This document shows, one piece after another, positions 1 to 11,396 of a stretch of DNA of 64,000 nucleotides (positions are counted from its first letter, which is position 1; every line of letters starts with the position of its first letter). The DNA lies in assembly GCA_020746995.1 (NCBI GenBank), contig JAGPXD010000006.1:2108001-2172000 (forward strand), written 5' to 3'. The notes beneath the pieces were generated by a model. That model ran no database searches and had not been told where the DNA came from. It worked only from the letters and a program-made list of their open reading frames with translations. This stretch comes from Plectosphaerella cucumerina. Taxonomy: Eukaryota; Ascomycota; Sordariomycetes; Glomerellales; Plectosphaerellaceae. The position numbers and the translations under genes are program-made.

Positions 1-1830
1 GGCATCGCCCCGGGCTCCGGGGCCCGAAGGCGGGAGCGTGGCGGCAGGGATGAGAGACGGTAGAAGGGTGGTTGGTGTTTGTCGGCGGATGGAGGATGTT
101 TCGGTCTCCAAGGAACACTGGCAGTTCTTCCGAGCAGCAGCGAGCATACCGTGACGATCTTCAGGTCAACTGGACACGCAGCCAAGAGACCAAACTCCCT
201 TCAAGTTCCTTGATCATTGCCTCCTGCCAAGACCACATGCCATCGACGATGCTGGCTGTGCTCGACTAGCAACTCCAACTGGAACAGCCCTCGACCTCGT
301 CACCATCCCCGCCAAGACATGCAAGCAGGGGTGAGGCCATCGTCCTTTGTCTGGCCCCAGACCCAGAGTCAGAGGCCAGACTCCTCCCGTACAGCACCTA
401 GGTATCCATCACACGGCACGGCACCTCGTGCGTTTGCGGGGAGCGCCTCCGCACCATCCCACCCTGGTCCCTGGTCCCCTGGCCCTGTCCTGCCAAACCT
501 CACTCAACCTCACTCCCACGTCCCGGGCCCAGACTCCCCCTTCTCCCGATGCTACAGCCAGCTTCGCCGCGTGCCAAGATAACCAACACCTCGACAACCC
601 GACCTCCGCTAAGATTATGCCGCCCTCCTCCTCCTCTAGACTGATCTCATCGGCGTCAGCCTCATCGTCCTGCCTGACACGGCGCCAATCTCCCTCCCTC
701 CCCCTCCCCCTCCGCCTAGCGCTGGTCTCGCGTAGACAACCACTAGCCCTGCGGATAGCATGTTTAGCAGGGCAGAAAAACGAGCCCCTGGTCCCCTTTG
801 CCATCGTACGAACACGGATGCCCGGCACCGAGTCCGCGCCAAGAAATGAAGTACTATAATATCAAGGGCCATGTGTCCAGAGTGTGCGTAGAGTTTGTCT
901 TGCTCATTGCCTCAATGCCAAGACTTTGCAAAACGGCCCTTTTCAAAGCACTTCCTCCGGAAAGTGCGTCGCCAAGCCCCTCCTCTTATCCTGCGGATGA
1001 TCAGGCGCACTCGCTGCGGTCGACATGGCTTGGCGTAGTTGGTCGTCGCGTCGCTTGCTGCTCGACTGCCTCGCGATGCGCCCAGTGCCTTGGCAATGAA
1101 CGAGAACGATGCTTGGCACGGGGCTGAGGGTGGTGTTGGCAGATGAGATTCTGAGCATGCATGTCTCGTCGAAACTGGGCCGAGCCGAGTATCGGCCAGA
1201 GGAGGGAGGCGTCGGGTTGGGTAGATTCAGTGTCGCCAAGTGGTTACCAACCCATCCCGAGGTCAATGATGCAGGAGAAGACGTTACCAGTCCACTGGTT
1301 GTCACGCATCATGCAATGCATTCCATGGTCCGGTGACCCTCGGGCACGTGGTCTTCAGGATGAGCCTCTTCAGTCGTCAAGCTCATGCCAGCCGTATACT
1401 CCTGCTCCAGGGACACCGACCAGCCGAAGCGCCCACATTTGCGGCTCAGTCAGCGACATTGTCGTCCCGGATGACTGAAGCAACTTTACTGCTGATAATA
1501 CCAAGCCGTCCTCCGCGAGAGAGTCCGCACAGGTATCAAAACCGTGTCAGACGCCGTCTGGATGAAGGAGCCGCCAACCCTAGAAGCTGCTGTGTGATTC
1601 GGATGATGGAATGAGACCTCAATCACAGCACCTCGGCATTGATATCTCATGACGGTTCACTTTCAAGAGACACCACATGCCAGACAGGCGACGACCAAGA
1701 GGCTATTCGTTCACATCACCATTCTTCCCCCAGCCTCAACCAGCGGCTCTCTTCATAACATGGCACACATGACCTGGATAGTTAAAACTGGACCATCAAA
1801 AGACATTCATCCAAGACTCCCCCTCACATC
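1..1830. other. Intergenic, rich in GCCAAG
   Basis: I find no convincing gene here; the open frames overlap each other, have random composition and match no family I know. By eye there are eight GCCAAG (starting at 181, 226, 311, 573, 838, 917, 971, 1235) and three CTTGGC (1029, 1089, 1112), against fewer than one expected. A CT-rich tract lies near 690-715. The stretch is the 3' flank of the antiporter gene and could also be the upstream region of a gene left of the window. Confidence 0.6.
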
Positions 1831-1871
1831 ACAGTGAAGTGAGGCCAGCCGAGTGCGGGTTTTTAAATAAA

Positions 1872-1877
1872 TTTAAT
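1872..1877 (-). terminator. Possible polyadenylation signal of the antiporter
   Basis: On the minus strand an ATTAAA hexamer lies in an AT-rich block (about 1860-1885) roughly 150 nt past the antiporter stop codon. It is the only AT-rich block in an otherwise GC-rich 3' flank. Fungal poly(A) signals are degenerate, so this is a positional guess. Confidence 0.35.
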
Positions 1878-2027
1878 AATAATACAAAGGGCAACATGTC
1901 TACGCTATGATGCTTGCAATAAACAACCTGCACTAGACGACCCAGATCTAACATCCACACCCCCTCGTCCCCCCTTCCGCTCACCCCATTCCCAACACCC
2001 TCCTCCCCCCCAGTATGCCCATTGGTG

Positions 2028-4303
2028 TTATTGAGCATACTGGATCTTGCGGCCCCTCTCTCTCGGCGTCCTAGGCGGAGGCGCCGCCTCGGCCGACCCA
2101 GAGTCGCTCGCGTACCACTGCGCCGGGTAACTTCCGTCGTCGAGCTTCTCCGGGATGGGCGCGGGCGGGCGGCTGCGGTCACGCGACCTGCTCCTGGCCA
2201 TGGACAGCCTCGACCTCGATACGGACCGGGTACCCTGCTCGAGGGCGAGGGACTGGCGCCTGGAGACGGTGGTGGGGAGGTCGGCGACGTTGAAGATGGG
2301 CCTCGAGAAGCGGTTATAGGCGATAAAGGTGTCGTCGTCGCCGACGATGGCGTTGGGGGGCGTGGCCACGTGGATCGACTTGCGGCGCACCTCGACGGCG
2401 TCCTCCTGGATGGGCTCGACGTCGAAGTACATGTAGGCCAGGTTGAGGGCGGGGATGGAGAGGCCGTGGACGACGATGGAGAAGAGGACGAGCCAGTAGA
2501 CGACGGGGATCATGACGCGGACGAGGTTAGTCTCCTCCTCGTCGCCGGCGCCGAGCTCGGGGAAGAGGTGGCGCGTGTGCTCGACGTAGAAGACGGCGCC
2601 GGCGCCGATGGGGCCAAAGTAGCCCATGAAGAGGGCCTCGCGCCAGTTCTTGCACACCTTGGGCATGAGCTTGTAGGTGGCGAAGATGGAGGGGATGCGG
2701 CGGAAGAGGATGACGAGGGCGCCGAGGCCGAAGAGGCGGGCCCAGGTGAGGCCGGTGGTCTCGGGGGAGTTAAACTGATCCCAGGGCATGATAGCGCCGA
2801 TATACATGAAGCCGCCAAAGTTGAGGAGGACGTCGACGACCGAGTTGACCTCGTCGTGGCGGGCCTCGGTCTCGGCGAGGAACTTGCCGTCCCAGTTGAG
2901 GGCGTTACCGGCGACGAAGCAGGCGAGGAGGTCGTCTGTGCCGACCATTCCGCAGATAGCGAGGAGCCAGAGCTGGGCAGGGTTAGCAGGGTGCTTGGAA
3001 ATGTGATGTAGGAGAGGGAACTTACACCGATGGCGGTGGGGTAGAGGAGGTAGCTCTCAACGTCGATCCATTTCCTGAGGGAAGACAAACATCGTCAGCA
3101 AAGTGATACCGCCACCAGGGTTTTGACAATACAGAAAGAAACTTACTTGCGCAGGGCAAACTTCAGGGCGTACAGGGCTCCGAAACCGACGACGGCACCG
3201 ATGGCAACGGACATGAGGATCTGGTAGATCCAGGTCTCGATGATCCAGTTCTTCATGGCGACACCGACACCTCCGCCGAGACGTCCAACGCCCTCGGCGC
3301 GGCCCATCAAACGCAGGCCTTCATCCGCCATGCGAACGAGCAGACGGTGCGGGGCCTCACTGGCGGCGACGGGCAGCAGGGTACTCCCAACCGGCACGGT
3401 ACCACCCACGGCCCCGGCAGCTGCATCGGCGCCATGCTGTCCAGCCCCGGGAACATCGGCATGCCGGATCAAAAAGACGGCCAGCATAAGGAACGGAAAG
3501 CCAAAGCCATCGTTGGCACCGGCCTCGGACGAGATGATCTCACGAAGGTCGCGCGCCACATACTTGTCGGCAAAGGGACCCTTGGCGATGGCCTGCGACA
3601 GAATGGGATCGGTGCAGGTGACGCAGGAGCCGATGACGAGGGCCGCCAGGAGAGTGACTCTGGGCACGGTGGCGAGGATGCAGAGGGTGGTGCAGAGCCA
3701 CATCATGGTCATGACGGGGATGAGGACGAGGAGCATCTCCTTCCAGCGGTACTGCTGGTACTTTGCGGGGAGCTGGAAGCCGGCGATGACGAGCTGGACG
3801 CCGATCATGACCCTCATGAGGCCGAGGGTGATGTCGTTCGTCTGGCCCTCGACGGCGCTGCCCCATCGCGTGGTGTCGATGAATTTTGCGGCTAGGGGGC
3901 CGAGGAGGACGCCGATGGCGACGGCGGGTACTGGGAGGGCATGTTAGTTTTGTGTTCGTGTACAGGGAGGATGCTGGGATAGGGGGGCCAAGACTGGCCA
4001 AGAAGGATGTTCTCGAGGATGTTTCTGCTGCCAAGGGGGCCAAGGACGATGCGTTCTCGCGATGTTTCTATCGCCAAGGGGCCAAGAACGGGGATGGTTC
4101 GACCAGGGGACCAGGGGGTTGGTGAACGTACAAGCTTCGCCAAGGTACCATTTGGCCTTGATCTTTACAGAAATGATTCCATAGAGAAGGATGAAGGCGC
4201 CTGATCAAATGTTAGATCCTCTTCGGGAGGGAGAGTGTGGTGTCTTTCGCATACTCAGTACGCCCAAGATGACGTTGAGCTCGCTGACGTCCAAAACGGG
4301 CAT
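2028..4303 (-). CDS. nha1: Plasma-membrane Na+/H+ (alkali cation/proton) antiporter, Nha1/Sod2 type
   Basis: Exports Na+ (and probably K+/Li+) in exchange for protons. Exons on the minus strand: 4303-4255, 4200-4132, 3930-3147, 3074-3026, 2972-2028, together 1896 nt or 631 aa. The first two exons give the N-terminal helix ending KAKWYLGEA, followed by LPAVAIGVLLGP. The middle exon carries CVTCTDPILS (about residue 143) and EAGANDGFGFPF (about 176), the membrane-embedded acidic motifs of fungal Na+/H+ antiporters; the fourth exon restores KKWIDVESYLLYP. The last exon has TDDLLACFVAGNALNWDG, the remaining helices and a short hydrophilic tail with Arg/Ser repeats. The tail is far shorter than in yeast Nha1 and closer to fission yeast Sod2. 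Start chosen because it precedes the helix and splices in frame. Exon 1 ends at a GTATGC donor. The third intron (3931-4131) holds six GCCAAG. It is divergent from the K+ transporter at 6857. Confidence 0.92.
3931..4131 (-). promoter_or_regulatory. Antiporter intron 3 with six GCCAAG hexamers
   Basis: The intron has a GTACGT donor (4131-4126) and a CAG acceptor (3933-3931), and at 201 nt is about three times longer than the other introns of this gene. It contains GCCAAG starting at 3987, 3997, 4030, 4039, 4073 and 4081, all on the plus strand. GCCARG is the established core bound by the alkaline-pH regulator PacC/Rim101. Whether these copies bind PacC is inference. Confidence 0.4.
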
Positions 4304-6856
4304 GTTGGGCGGTTGTTCTTGATGTCTTTTTTTTGAGGGGTTTTCTGTTTCGTTTTCTTTATCGACACTCGGCAGAGGACCACGTTAGACCAGCTAACGG
4401 TTTGCTCGATGCTATACACAAGGGAGAGAAAAAGAGAGAAACACAAGGACAAGATGGCTTGGCTGTGTACTGGCTGGGAAAAAGGGTGAGAGAGATGGAG
4501 GGAACAGAGAGGTTTGAAGCCGACGCGATGGGCCAAGAGGGGGACAAGACCTCGTTTGTACGGCGCCCAGCCTTGAGGCGGCGGTCCACGGACCTTTGCC
4601 AAGAGGATAAACTGGGCATGTTCTGTTGCTCGCCAAGACGGATTATCCACGCCCTCCCACCAGTAGATGCGACTTGCCAAGGTTTCCGTGCCAGGAACTC
4701 GAGCCTCAAAAGGGGGCCGGGGCACACAGGCCAGCAATCGGTACGTACCGATTGTGTGGTCCGCGCCATCTGATTCTTGGGTGTGTTTAAGCTTCTTTTG
4801 GGTCACGGTCGTCCCGTCTCCCACCGTGACCGTCCCACGGGGCTGAAGAGATCGCCGGGGCGGCGCCGCGACCACTGCTGCACCCCCTTCCCATGATTCA
4901 TCCCAACATTTCCCCCCTTTGATGTCTCACGGCCGCCGTTTCAGCGCTTCGCACGTAGGGCGAGCCCCCCCATCAGCCGCCAGCACCCATCAGGTCTCTC
5001 TCTCTAATGTGCGTGATGTGCAGTCGGGTGTGAAACCGTTTACTTGGCTGGGCAGGTTTTGGGCCAGGCCACCCTTCGCTCCCAATGCCAAATATAGATT
5101 GATGTGTTCCTTATCTGGGAGCCGCCATTTTCTATTTCTCATTCTCCCTTTTTCAATGGAAACTGCCAAGAGGACGCAATTGTCTCCGTTTCCAAGACCG
5201 ATCGCCAGTGGATAGGGATGGATGACTGCTACCAAGGCGAGGCGGAGAATTGCCCGGTGCCTCGGCCTGAAACGTAAAGTAAAGGTCACTGACCTTTTCT
5301 TGAACCCCATCTCATCATGGTCGGCCGCTGCCCCTTTAAAATCCCCCCCAGGACCCCATTCTCCCCTCTTCGTCGCATCTGGTTGCGGGCGATACCCCAG
5401 ATGTCGGACCTGGGGTGAGCGGGCGTCGAGAAGATGGATGAGATGCGTCAAGATGCTTTACCCACCTTTCATCAACCCGCAGATCAATGCATGGTGATGG
5501 GTAGTGGGAGGTCAATTTGATTGACTTGCCACCGCAACAAATGCATAGTGGGTGGAACACGTCTAATTATACAACCCTCGCCCTTTTCTTCCTCTTCTTG
5601 CCATCTATGCTCCTCAGGATTGTTCTCGGTCAATCTCTGATAAAACCTCTTCCGGAAATGCAGCATATGGCCTCGAAAATTCCACTCCCTAAATACCTCA
5701 AACGGGGCAGCACTTTACCCTGGACAAGTGTTCCAAAGATCCATGTAATCTGTACATGTACCGAAGGTTTGGAGAAACAAATTCCTAGGGCGATGCTCCC
5801 CAAATGACTGCCAAAGGGCTGCAGCCAGTCGTGCGTGGGGTTGCATCGATTGCCGCCGCCTCACTCAAGTCTACCTTAGTGACGGACACCTTGTTACAGT
5901 CCGCCCGCCTTATCAGAAGACGTAGGTAAGGCTCCCTGTCTCCCGCTCCCTCGCCCGCCCTCAGCAGGGGGCGCCGGGGCGGAGGGGTGGCACGGGCGGG
6001 GGGGGGGGCACCACTTGACTCTCTGCTCCAACCCTCCGCCCCTGTCTTGTCTTGTCTTGCCTTGCTTGCCCTCCACCCCTGTAAAGTCTCAGTCCTCGGC
6101 CCGGCTATCTTCAAGTTGGTGGGACCCGGCGGCGGGACTTGGACACATGCCACCGTGACATCCAGCGTCAGACAGCCAGAGTGAGCCCGGTGTCCAGCTT
6201 GCCAGCCAAGCCAGCGTCACCCATCTTGCCACCTCCCACGGGCCACGGGCAGGCAGGCAGGTGATTGGATTCGATTGACCTTGCTTCCAACTAAAAGAAA
6301 CCCCAGCCCTTTGGATCTTCGACTCGACTCATCCCGACCCGACCTGACCATGGCTCTCGATGGCTGTACAACCTCACTCTTTTCATATACACACACAATA
6401 CGAGTGGGTACAGACAAACGGGCCTCGAGGTCTCGACTCGCCGCCTCCTGCCTCCCGGGCCTCGTCGTCGTCGTCGTCGGCAAACATTGCCAAGGAAGCC
6501 GCGTAATGATTCGGAGGACCGGACAACGAAGAGAAGAGCACGCTTGCCAGTGCGTGCCTACGGACAAACAGTATTGTTCGTGTGTATACTCTCTTGGCTG
6601 AGGTCATGTGTGTGTGCGCACTGCCCCTGTGCCAGAGAGGTGACCGTGCCGTGTACCAGGTGTGCTTATCATATCACCTCTATCGGGTGTTGTCCGAGTC
6701 CCCACACCCATCCAGTCCCAGTCCCAGGGCAATGCCCGACCCGAGTCGAGTGTGAAGACAAAAGTTCATCGGGCGCCTCTTGAGCCCATCACCACCGCCC
6801 TCCCGCTCAGTCTCTTCCAATTTCCGACGTCGCCCCTACCCTACCCGCTGCGCATC
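4304..6856. promoter_or_regulatory. Shared upstream region of antiporter and K+ transporter
   Basis: This 2.55 kb separates two head-to-head cation transporter genes and has no convincing ORF. GCCAAG occurs at 4532, 4598, 4632, 4676, 5165, 6205 and 6489, and CTTGGC at 4458, 5043 and 6593: ten hexamers where one or two are expected. Four lie in 150 bp within 400 bp of the antiporter start. Simple repeats are a TTGTC-type run near 6045-6065, a (GTC)n run near 6465-6480, and a G11 tract at 5998-6008. Joint control by external pH or salt is inferred from the gene pair and these sites. Confidence 0.5.
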
Positions 6857-9412
6857 ATGCCTCGCCTCGGCCGTCTCGCCTGGCCCTCACTTCCCCATGT
6901 CCACGCGTTCAGCGCCCTCCGCTGGCCGCGGATGAGCTTCATCAGGCTTCACTGTGGGTGACCCCTCCTTTCTCGTTCCCTGCCTCTCTCTCGCGCGCCA
7001 GGCTAACCGAGACATGTTGCACCACAGACCTATGGATCATCTTTTGCAGCCTCCTCGCCTTTCCCGTAATCTACCCGTATGGCAACCTGGCGGCCGTCGA
7101 TGCCCTCTTCTTCGGCTGCAGCGGCTCGACCGAGTCGGGGCTCAACACGTGAGTAAAGTGACTGCATGCAACCTGCCTCGGGGCCAGGGCCAGGGCCGGT
7201 GCTGGGGCGATGACATGCTGAGCATTGCCACAGAGTTAACGTGAACGACCTGGAGACGTACCAGCAGGTCTTCCTGTACGTGGTCCCCATCATCACCAAC
7301 ATCATGTTCATCAACGGCATGGTCGTCCTGGTGCGTCTGTACTGGTTCCGCCTCCGCCTCAAGGAGGAAATCGGTATGTCCTTTTCCTTCCCACACCCTC
7401 CCTCCCCATCTTGTATCCAGCAGGTGGCGGTCCGACTGACTCTGCCATCTAGGTCTGAAGCGGTCCAGTCACGGGAGCCGTCATGATGACCCCGAGCACG
7501 CTGTCGCAGCCGCCGCCGCCGAGACCAAGAGCGTTCTCCTGGCCCCCCCAAGCCGGGCCGCCCCTGTGTTCCGTGGGAGGAGACCGCCCGCCATCACCTT
7601 TGACGACCCGGGCCGCCGCGTGCAGACCCCACGCCTAGAGGGCGACATGTCCCTGCGCGTTCCGTCGCCCCGGTCCTCCGACAATGGTGAGTACAGCGTG
7701 TATGCCTTTTGTGACGAACCCGACGGCTGATGAGGGTCGTCCGCATCTTAGGAGAATCCATGTCCACCGTCCAGGTGGCCCCTGGGGATGGCGCCGATGA
7801 CGACCGAGACGAACTTGAGGACGAAGATGACCTCCGCGATCCCGGCTTCCAGCCGGTCCGTCGCACCAACACGGGCGGCTCCGTCCTCCAGGCGGCCCGC
7901 TCCATCGAAAAGGCCGCCACCTCCCTGTTCGTGCTCGGGGCCGATCGCTCCCGCCGGGCCGCCGGCGACCGCTCGCTGTCCCGCCACAGGTCCCTGTCTC
8001 GGCCGCCATCAGGGCCGCCGTCCCAAGACCTCCGATCTCCCCGGTTGTCCCGCCAGGCGACTTTCGGCCGCAACTCGAGGTTCACCAACCTGACCGAGGA
8101 GGACCGCGAGATCCTCGGCGGCGTCGAGTACCGCGCCCTCAAGCTGCTCCTCCGCTTCGTCTGGGGCTACTTCGCCGCCATCCACCTGTTCGGCGTCATC
8201 TGCCTCTTGCCCTGGATCCACAGAGCGCCGGCGAAATATACCGACTGGCTGGCGGCCTCTGGCGTCGGCAAGACCTGGTGGGCCGTCTACTCAGCGCAGA
8301 CCATGGCCAACAACCTCGGCTTCACCTTGACGCCCGACTCCATGGCCACCTTCAAGGACGCTACCTGGCCCATGCTGGTCATGACCTTCATGGCCTATGC
8401 GGGGAATACCTGCTATCCCATCCTCCTGCGCCTCTGTATCTGGACCGCCTCCAGGCTCGTGCCGCGCGGGTCCCAGACGAGGGAAACCCTCCAGTTCCTC
8501 CTCGACCACCCGCGGCGGTGCTACACCCTCCTCTTCCCTAGTCGTCCGACATGGATCCTCTTCGGCATCGTTGTCCTTCTCAACGTGACCGACGTCCTCC
8601 TGATCATCCTTCTCGACCTTGATAACCCCGCCGTAACCGACCTGTCCATAGGCCCGCGTATCCTCTCGGCGCTGTTCCAGGCCGCCTCCGCGCGCCACAC
8701 CGGCACCTCCACGCTCAACCTCTCCGAGGTCAATCCCGCCGTGCAGTTCAGCCTGCTCACCATGATGTACATCGCCGTCTTCCCTCTCGCCATCAGCGTC
8801 CGGGCGTCCAACACCTACGAGGAGCGCGCCCTGGGTATCTGGGCGCCGGCCGCCACGGGCCTAGACGAGACCGACGGTGTTTCTTACGTCATGGACCACA
8901 TGCGGAATCAGCTGAGCTTCGATCTTTGGTACATCTTCCTCGGGACGTTTCTCGTCTGCGTCGCCGAGTCCCACCGTATCATGGACTTGACCGAGCCGGT
9001 ACGTGCGACATTTGCCCGGCGCGCCGATCTTGTTTCTAGTCAACTGACAGCACCCACAGTCCTTCTCCGTGTTTCCGGTGATTTTCGAAGTCACGTCGGC
9101 CTAGTACGTCGCCCCCCCTCCCTTGGTCCCGGCAAAGCTCACACACGACACAGCGGAAACGTGGGCCTGTCGCTCGGCGGCCCTCTCGGCAACACGTCCA
9201 TGGCCGGTCACTACACCGTCTTCAGCAAGGTAGTCATCTGCTTCATGATGATCCGCGGGCGGCATCGCGGACTGCCCGTCGAGCTCGACCGGGCCATCAC
9301 GCTGCCGACCCGCCTGGACGACGACGAGAATGAGCGGCACAGGCTCTCCTCCGAGACCCGATCCTGGAACCGAGCCACACTGCCCATGACCAAGGCCAAC
9401 ACGTTCTCATGA
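6857..9412 (+). CDS. trk1: Trk-type high-affinity potassium transporter
   Basis: Takes up K+ (possibly Na+) across the plasma membrane. Seven exons: 6857-6953, 7028-7148, 7234-7373, 7453-7686, 7752-8998, 9060-9103, 9154-9412; 2142 nt, 713 aa. Splicing gives the family signature FIRLHYLWIIF at the N-terminus and all four pore loops with their filter glycines: TESGLNT (about residue 70), NNLGFTLTPDSM (about 382), HTGTSTLN (about 511) and AYGNVGLSLGG (about 627). The second filter is split from the first by a long acidic and Arg/Ser-rich cytoplasmic loop (about 115-315), typical of fungal Trk and much shorter than in yeast Trk1. The start is the ATG in frame with the first helix; introns are 49-85 nt with consensus sites. 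It is divergently placed to the Na+/H+ antiporter, so import of K+ and export of Na+ are encoded side by side. Confidence 0.93.
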
Positions 9413-10370
9413 CAGCGGCCGATGGAGCCGATGGGGGGGGGGATGTGTGTCCATTCTCAGGTGTCGCTGATGAAAACAAGCAGTTCTCTTCCGGCCTCTG
9501 GCTAAAAGGGAAGAGAAGACGAAGACGCCGGCTATTGACATTCGCAGAACTTACTACCACGACAGGGCGGCTCCGACGGCTTACCGTGGCCAGGCGTTGC
9601 GCCGGCTAGCAAGTATCCCATTTCCCTTGCAAAATTGACATTGAATCGCTGATCCTGTTGCTTAGGGACCTGACGGGGCCGCGACCCCGGGCTCGCAAGA
9701 GCGTGGCTGCTCCTCTCTCCACCCCCAAGATGTCGCGGGGACCGTGCTGTCCTGTTCTGCGATCACCTTGTCCTTGCCTTGTGTAGAGAACGAGGTGGGC
9801 CGTGCTAGACACGAGCAGCCTCTATCATATAAGGGGGGGGGGAGTGCGGCTTATAATAGATAGTGAATTGACCCGAGCCTGCCATGAGCAAAAGTTTCCT
9901 GATGCTGTGAAGTCGGAGGGCGAGAAAACGTCGAACTTGGTCTGGAGAGCTAAGCAACTCGTAAAGATTTACCGTGGGAGTAGAAGGAAGAGGGCCATCT
10001 TGTTTCCACTTGGCTGTTGCGGCTGGCACCATGGATGTGCGATCTCAGTGGACTCGTACAGATGACGCAGCACTCTTGAAGGACTTGAGGTAAGCTCGCC
10101 AAGTCGTCCCCGGAGGAATAAGGCGGCTCGGATGAGCACCCACGCCAGGAGCACCTCGGATCGGAAATGTATCCTATTGGCACGCAGCGCATCGGTCGAA
10201 CGACAAACCCCGCGCAGATCGGACTTCAAAGTTCACTGCATGCATGTCCGTGTGGGGGAGGGGGGATTGTCTGGCCGGCCTCTATTTCCCCGAGCTCCCC
10301 TAATAAAGACATATATACACCCGTCCTCGACCCTCTCCCCAGTGATTCTCACTCAACCCACAAACCCGAC
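9413..10370 (+). other. Intergenic; upstream region of the dehydrogenase
   Basis: No convincing gene. The stretch holds the 3' flank of the K+ transporter, a short G-run near 9832-9841, and the TATA-containing promoter of the next gene. One GCCAAG lies near 10099 and one CTTGGC near 10010. Confidence 0.5.
10312..10318 (+). promoter_or_regulatory. TATA box of the short-chain dehydrogenase
   Basis: TATATAC lies 53 bp before the start codon. It is followed by a CT-rich stretch (CCGTCCTCGACCCTCTCC) typical of fungal transcription starts, which supports the ATG at 10371 rather than an upstream in-frame ATG at 10167. Confidence 0.55.
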
Positions 10371-11177
10371 ATGTCCCTCACAGGCAAAATCTACGCCATA
10401 ACAGGCGGCGCAAGCGGCATCGGCCTCGCAACAGCCAAGCTCCTCTCCTCCCGCGGAGCAACAGTCTGCATCGCCGACGTCGACGCTGCTGCCCTCGAAG
10501 AAGCCTCAACCTCCTTCACCACCTTGCCATCAAAACCAGTCTTCACATCCACAAAAGTCGACGTCTCCAACAAAGACCAAGTCGACGCCTGGATCACCGG
10601 CATCAAAGCACAGTTCGGCCGGCTCGACGGCGCAGCCAACATCGCAGGCACTATCGGCCGGGACCACGGCACCAAACCCCTAGCAGAGCAGAGCGACGAT
10701 GAATGGTCTAAAATTATGGGCGTCAACCTCACGGGGATGATGCACTGTCTCCGCGCCGAACTGGGTGTAATCGAAGACAAGGGGTCGATTGTGAACATGG
10801 CCTCGATCCACGGGACAGTCGGTGCGTATCACCCTCCTTACTTGGGTCTGTCGACTAATAGTCCAGGCCTGGCGAACCACGCCGCCTACGCGGCGAGTAA
10901 ACACGGTGTTCTGGCTCTTACAAAGGCAGCTGCCAAAGAGAATGGCGCGCGCGAGGTCAGGGTGAATGCCGTGGCGCCGGGGCCGATTTACACGCCGCTG
11001 ATGGAGAAGTATCTCAAGGACGCTGGGGTCCAGGATGATGCGCCGTTTGATGAGCCCATTGCGTTCCGGAGATATGGCACGGCTGAGGAGGTGGCTAATG
11101 TTGTGGTGTTCTTGCTCGGGCCGGAGAGCTCGTTTGTCAGTGGGAGCTGCTATGCCGTTGATGGGGCGTGGTTGTGA
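10371..11177 (+). CDS. Short-chain dehydrogenase/reductase (SDR), classical type
   Basis: NAD(P)-dependent oxidoreductase with unknown substrate. Two exons (10371-10821, 10867-11177) give 253 aa, the usual classical SDR length. The Rossmann glycine motif TGGASGIG is at residues 11-18, followed by an acidic IADVD after strand 2, which favours NAD over NADP. NIAG, catalytic Ser145, and Tyr158/Lys162 in YAASK follow. The 45-nt intron (GTGCGT...CTAAT...CAG) is open in frame and could be overlooked; removing it restores the normal 13-residue Ser-Tyr spacing, which argues that it is spliced. The C-terminus has VNAVAPGPIYTP and SGSCYAVDG. No biosynthetic cluster partners lie nearby, so the pathway cannot be named. 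Confidence 0.88.
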   Translation: MSLTGKIYAITGGASGIGLATAKLLSSRGATVCIADVDAAALEEASTSFTTLPSKPVFTSTKVDVSNKDQVDAWITGIKAQFGRLDGAANIAGTIGRDHGTKPLAEQSDDEWSKIMGVNLTGMMHCLRAELGVIEDKGSIVNMASIHGTVGAYHPPYLGLSTNSPGLANHAAYAASKHGVLALTKAAAKENGAREVRVNAVAPGPIYTPLMEKYLKDAGVQDDAPFDEPIAFRRYGTAEEVANVVVFLLGPESSFVSGSCYAVDGAWL

Positions 11178-11396
11178 GGGAGCATCTACTCGTAGCACGG
11201 GAGTGCAGTGGTGAGCTTTCGGGTCAGGGGGTTGCCCCGCACCCGCACCGAACCAGATTCTCCAACCTTACTAGTACTTCCCCCTTTTTGACCACAACAT
11301 TTGAAAACTTCAAACCTCGGTCAGAACAGAACATCACCAACTACTCAACCACCCTCAACGCATGATGCCTCCCTCCTCTTCTCGAGCCAATCAACA
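11178..11396. other. Short spacer between dehydrogenase and tRNA
   Basis: The 3' flank of the dehydrogenase gene and the upstream sequence of the tRNA gene. I see no further gene. Confidence 0.5.

Noticed and set aside
2022..3011. 329-aa Gly/Asp/Glu/Val-rich frame, plus strand
   Set aside because: Antisense shadow of the antiporter's last exon.
10167..10370. N-terminal extension of the dehydrogenase
   Set aside because: The added residues look random and span the TATA box; the normal SDR length is met from 10371.
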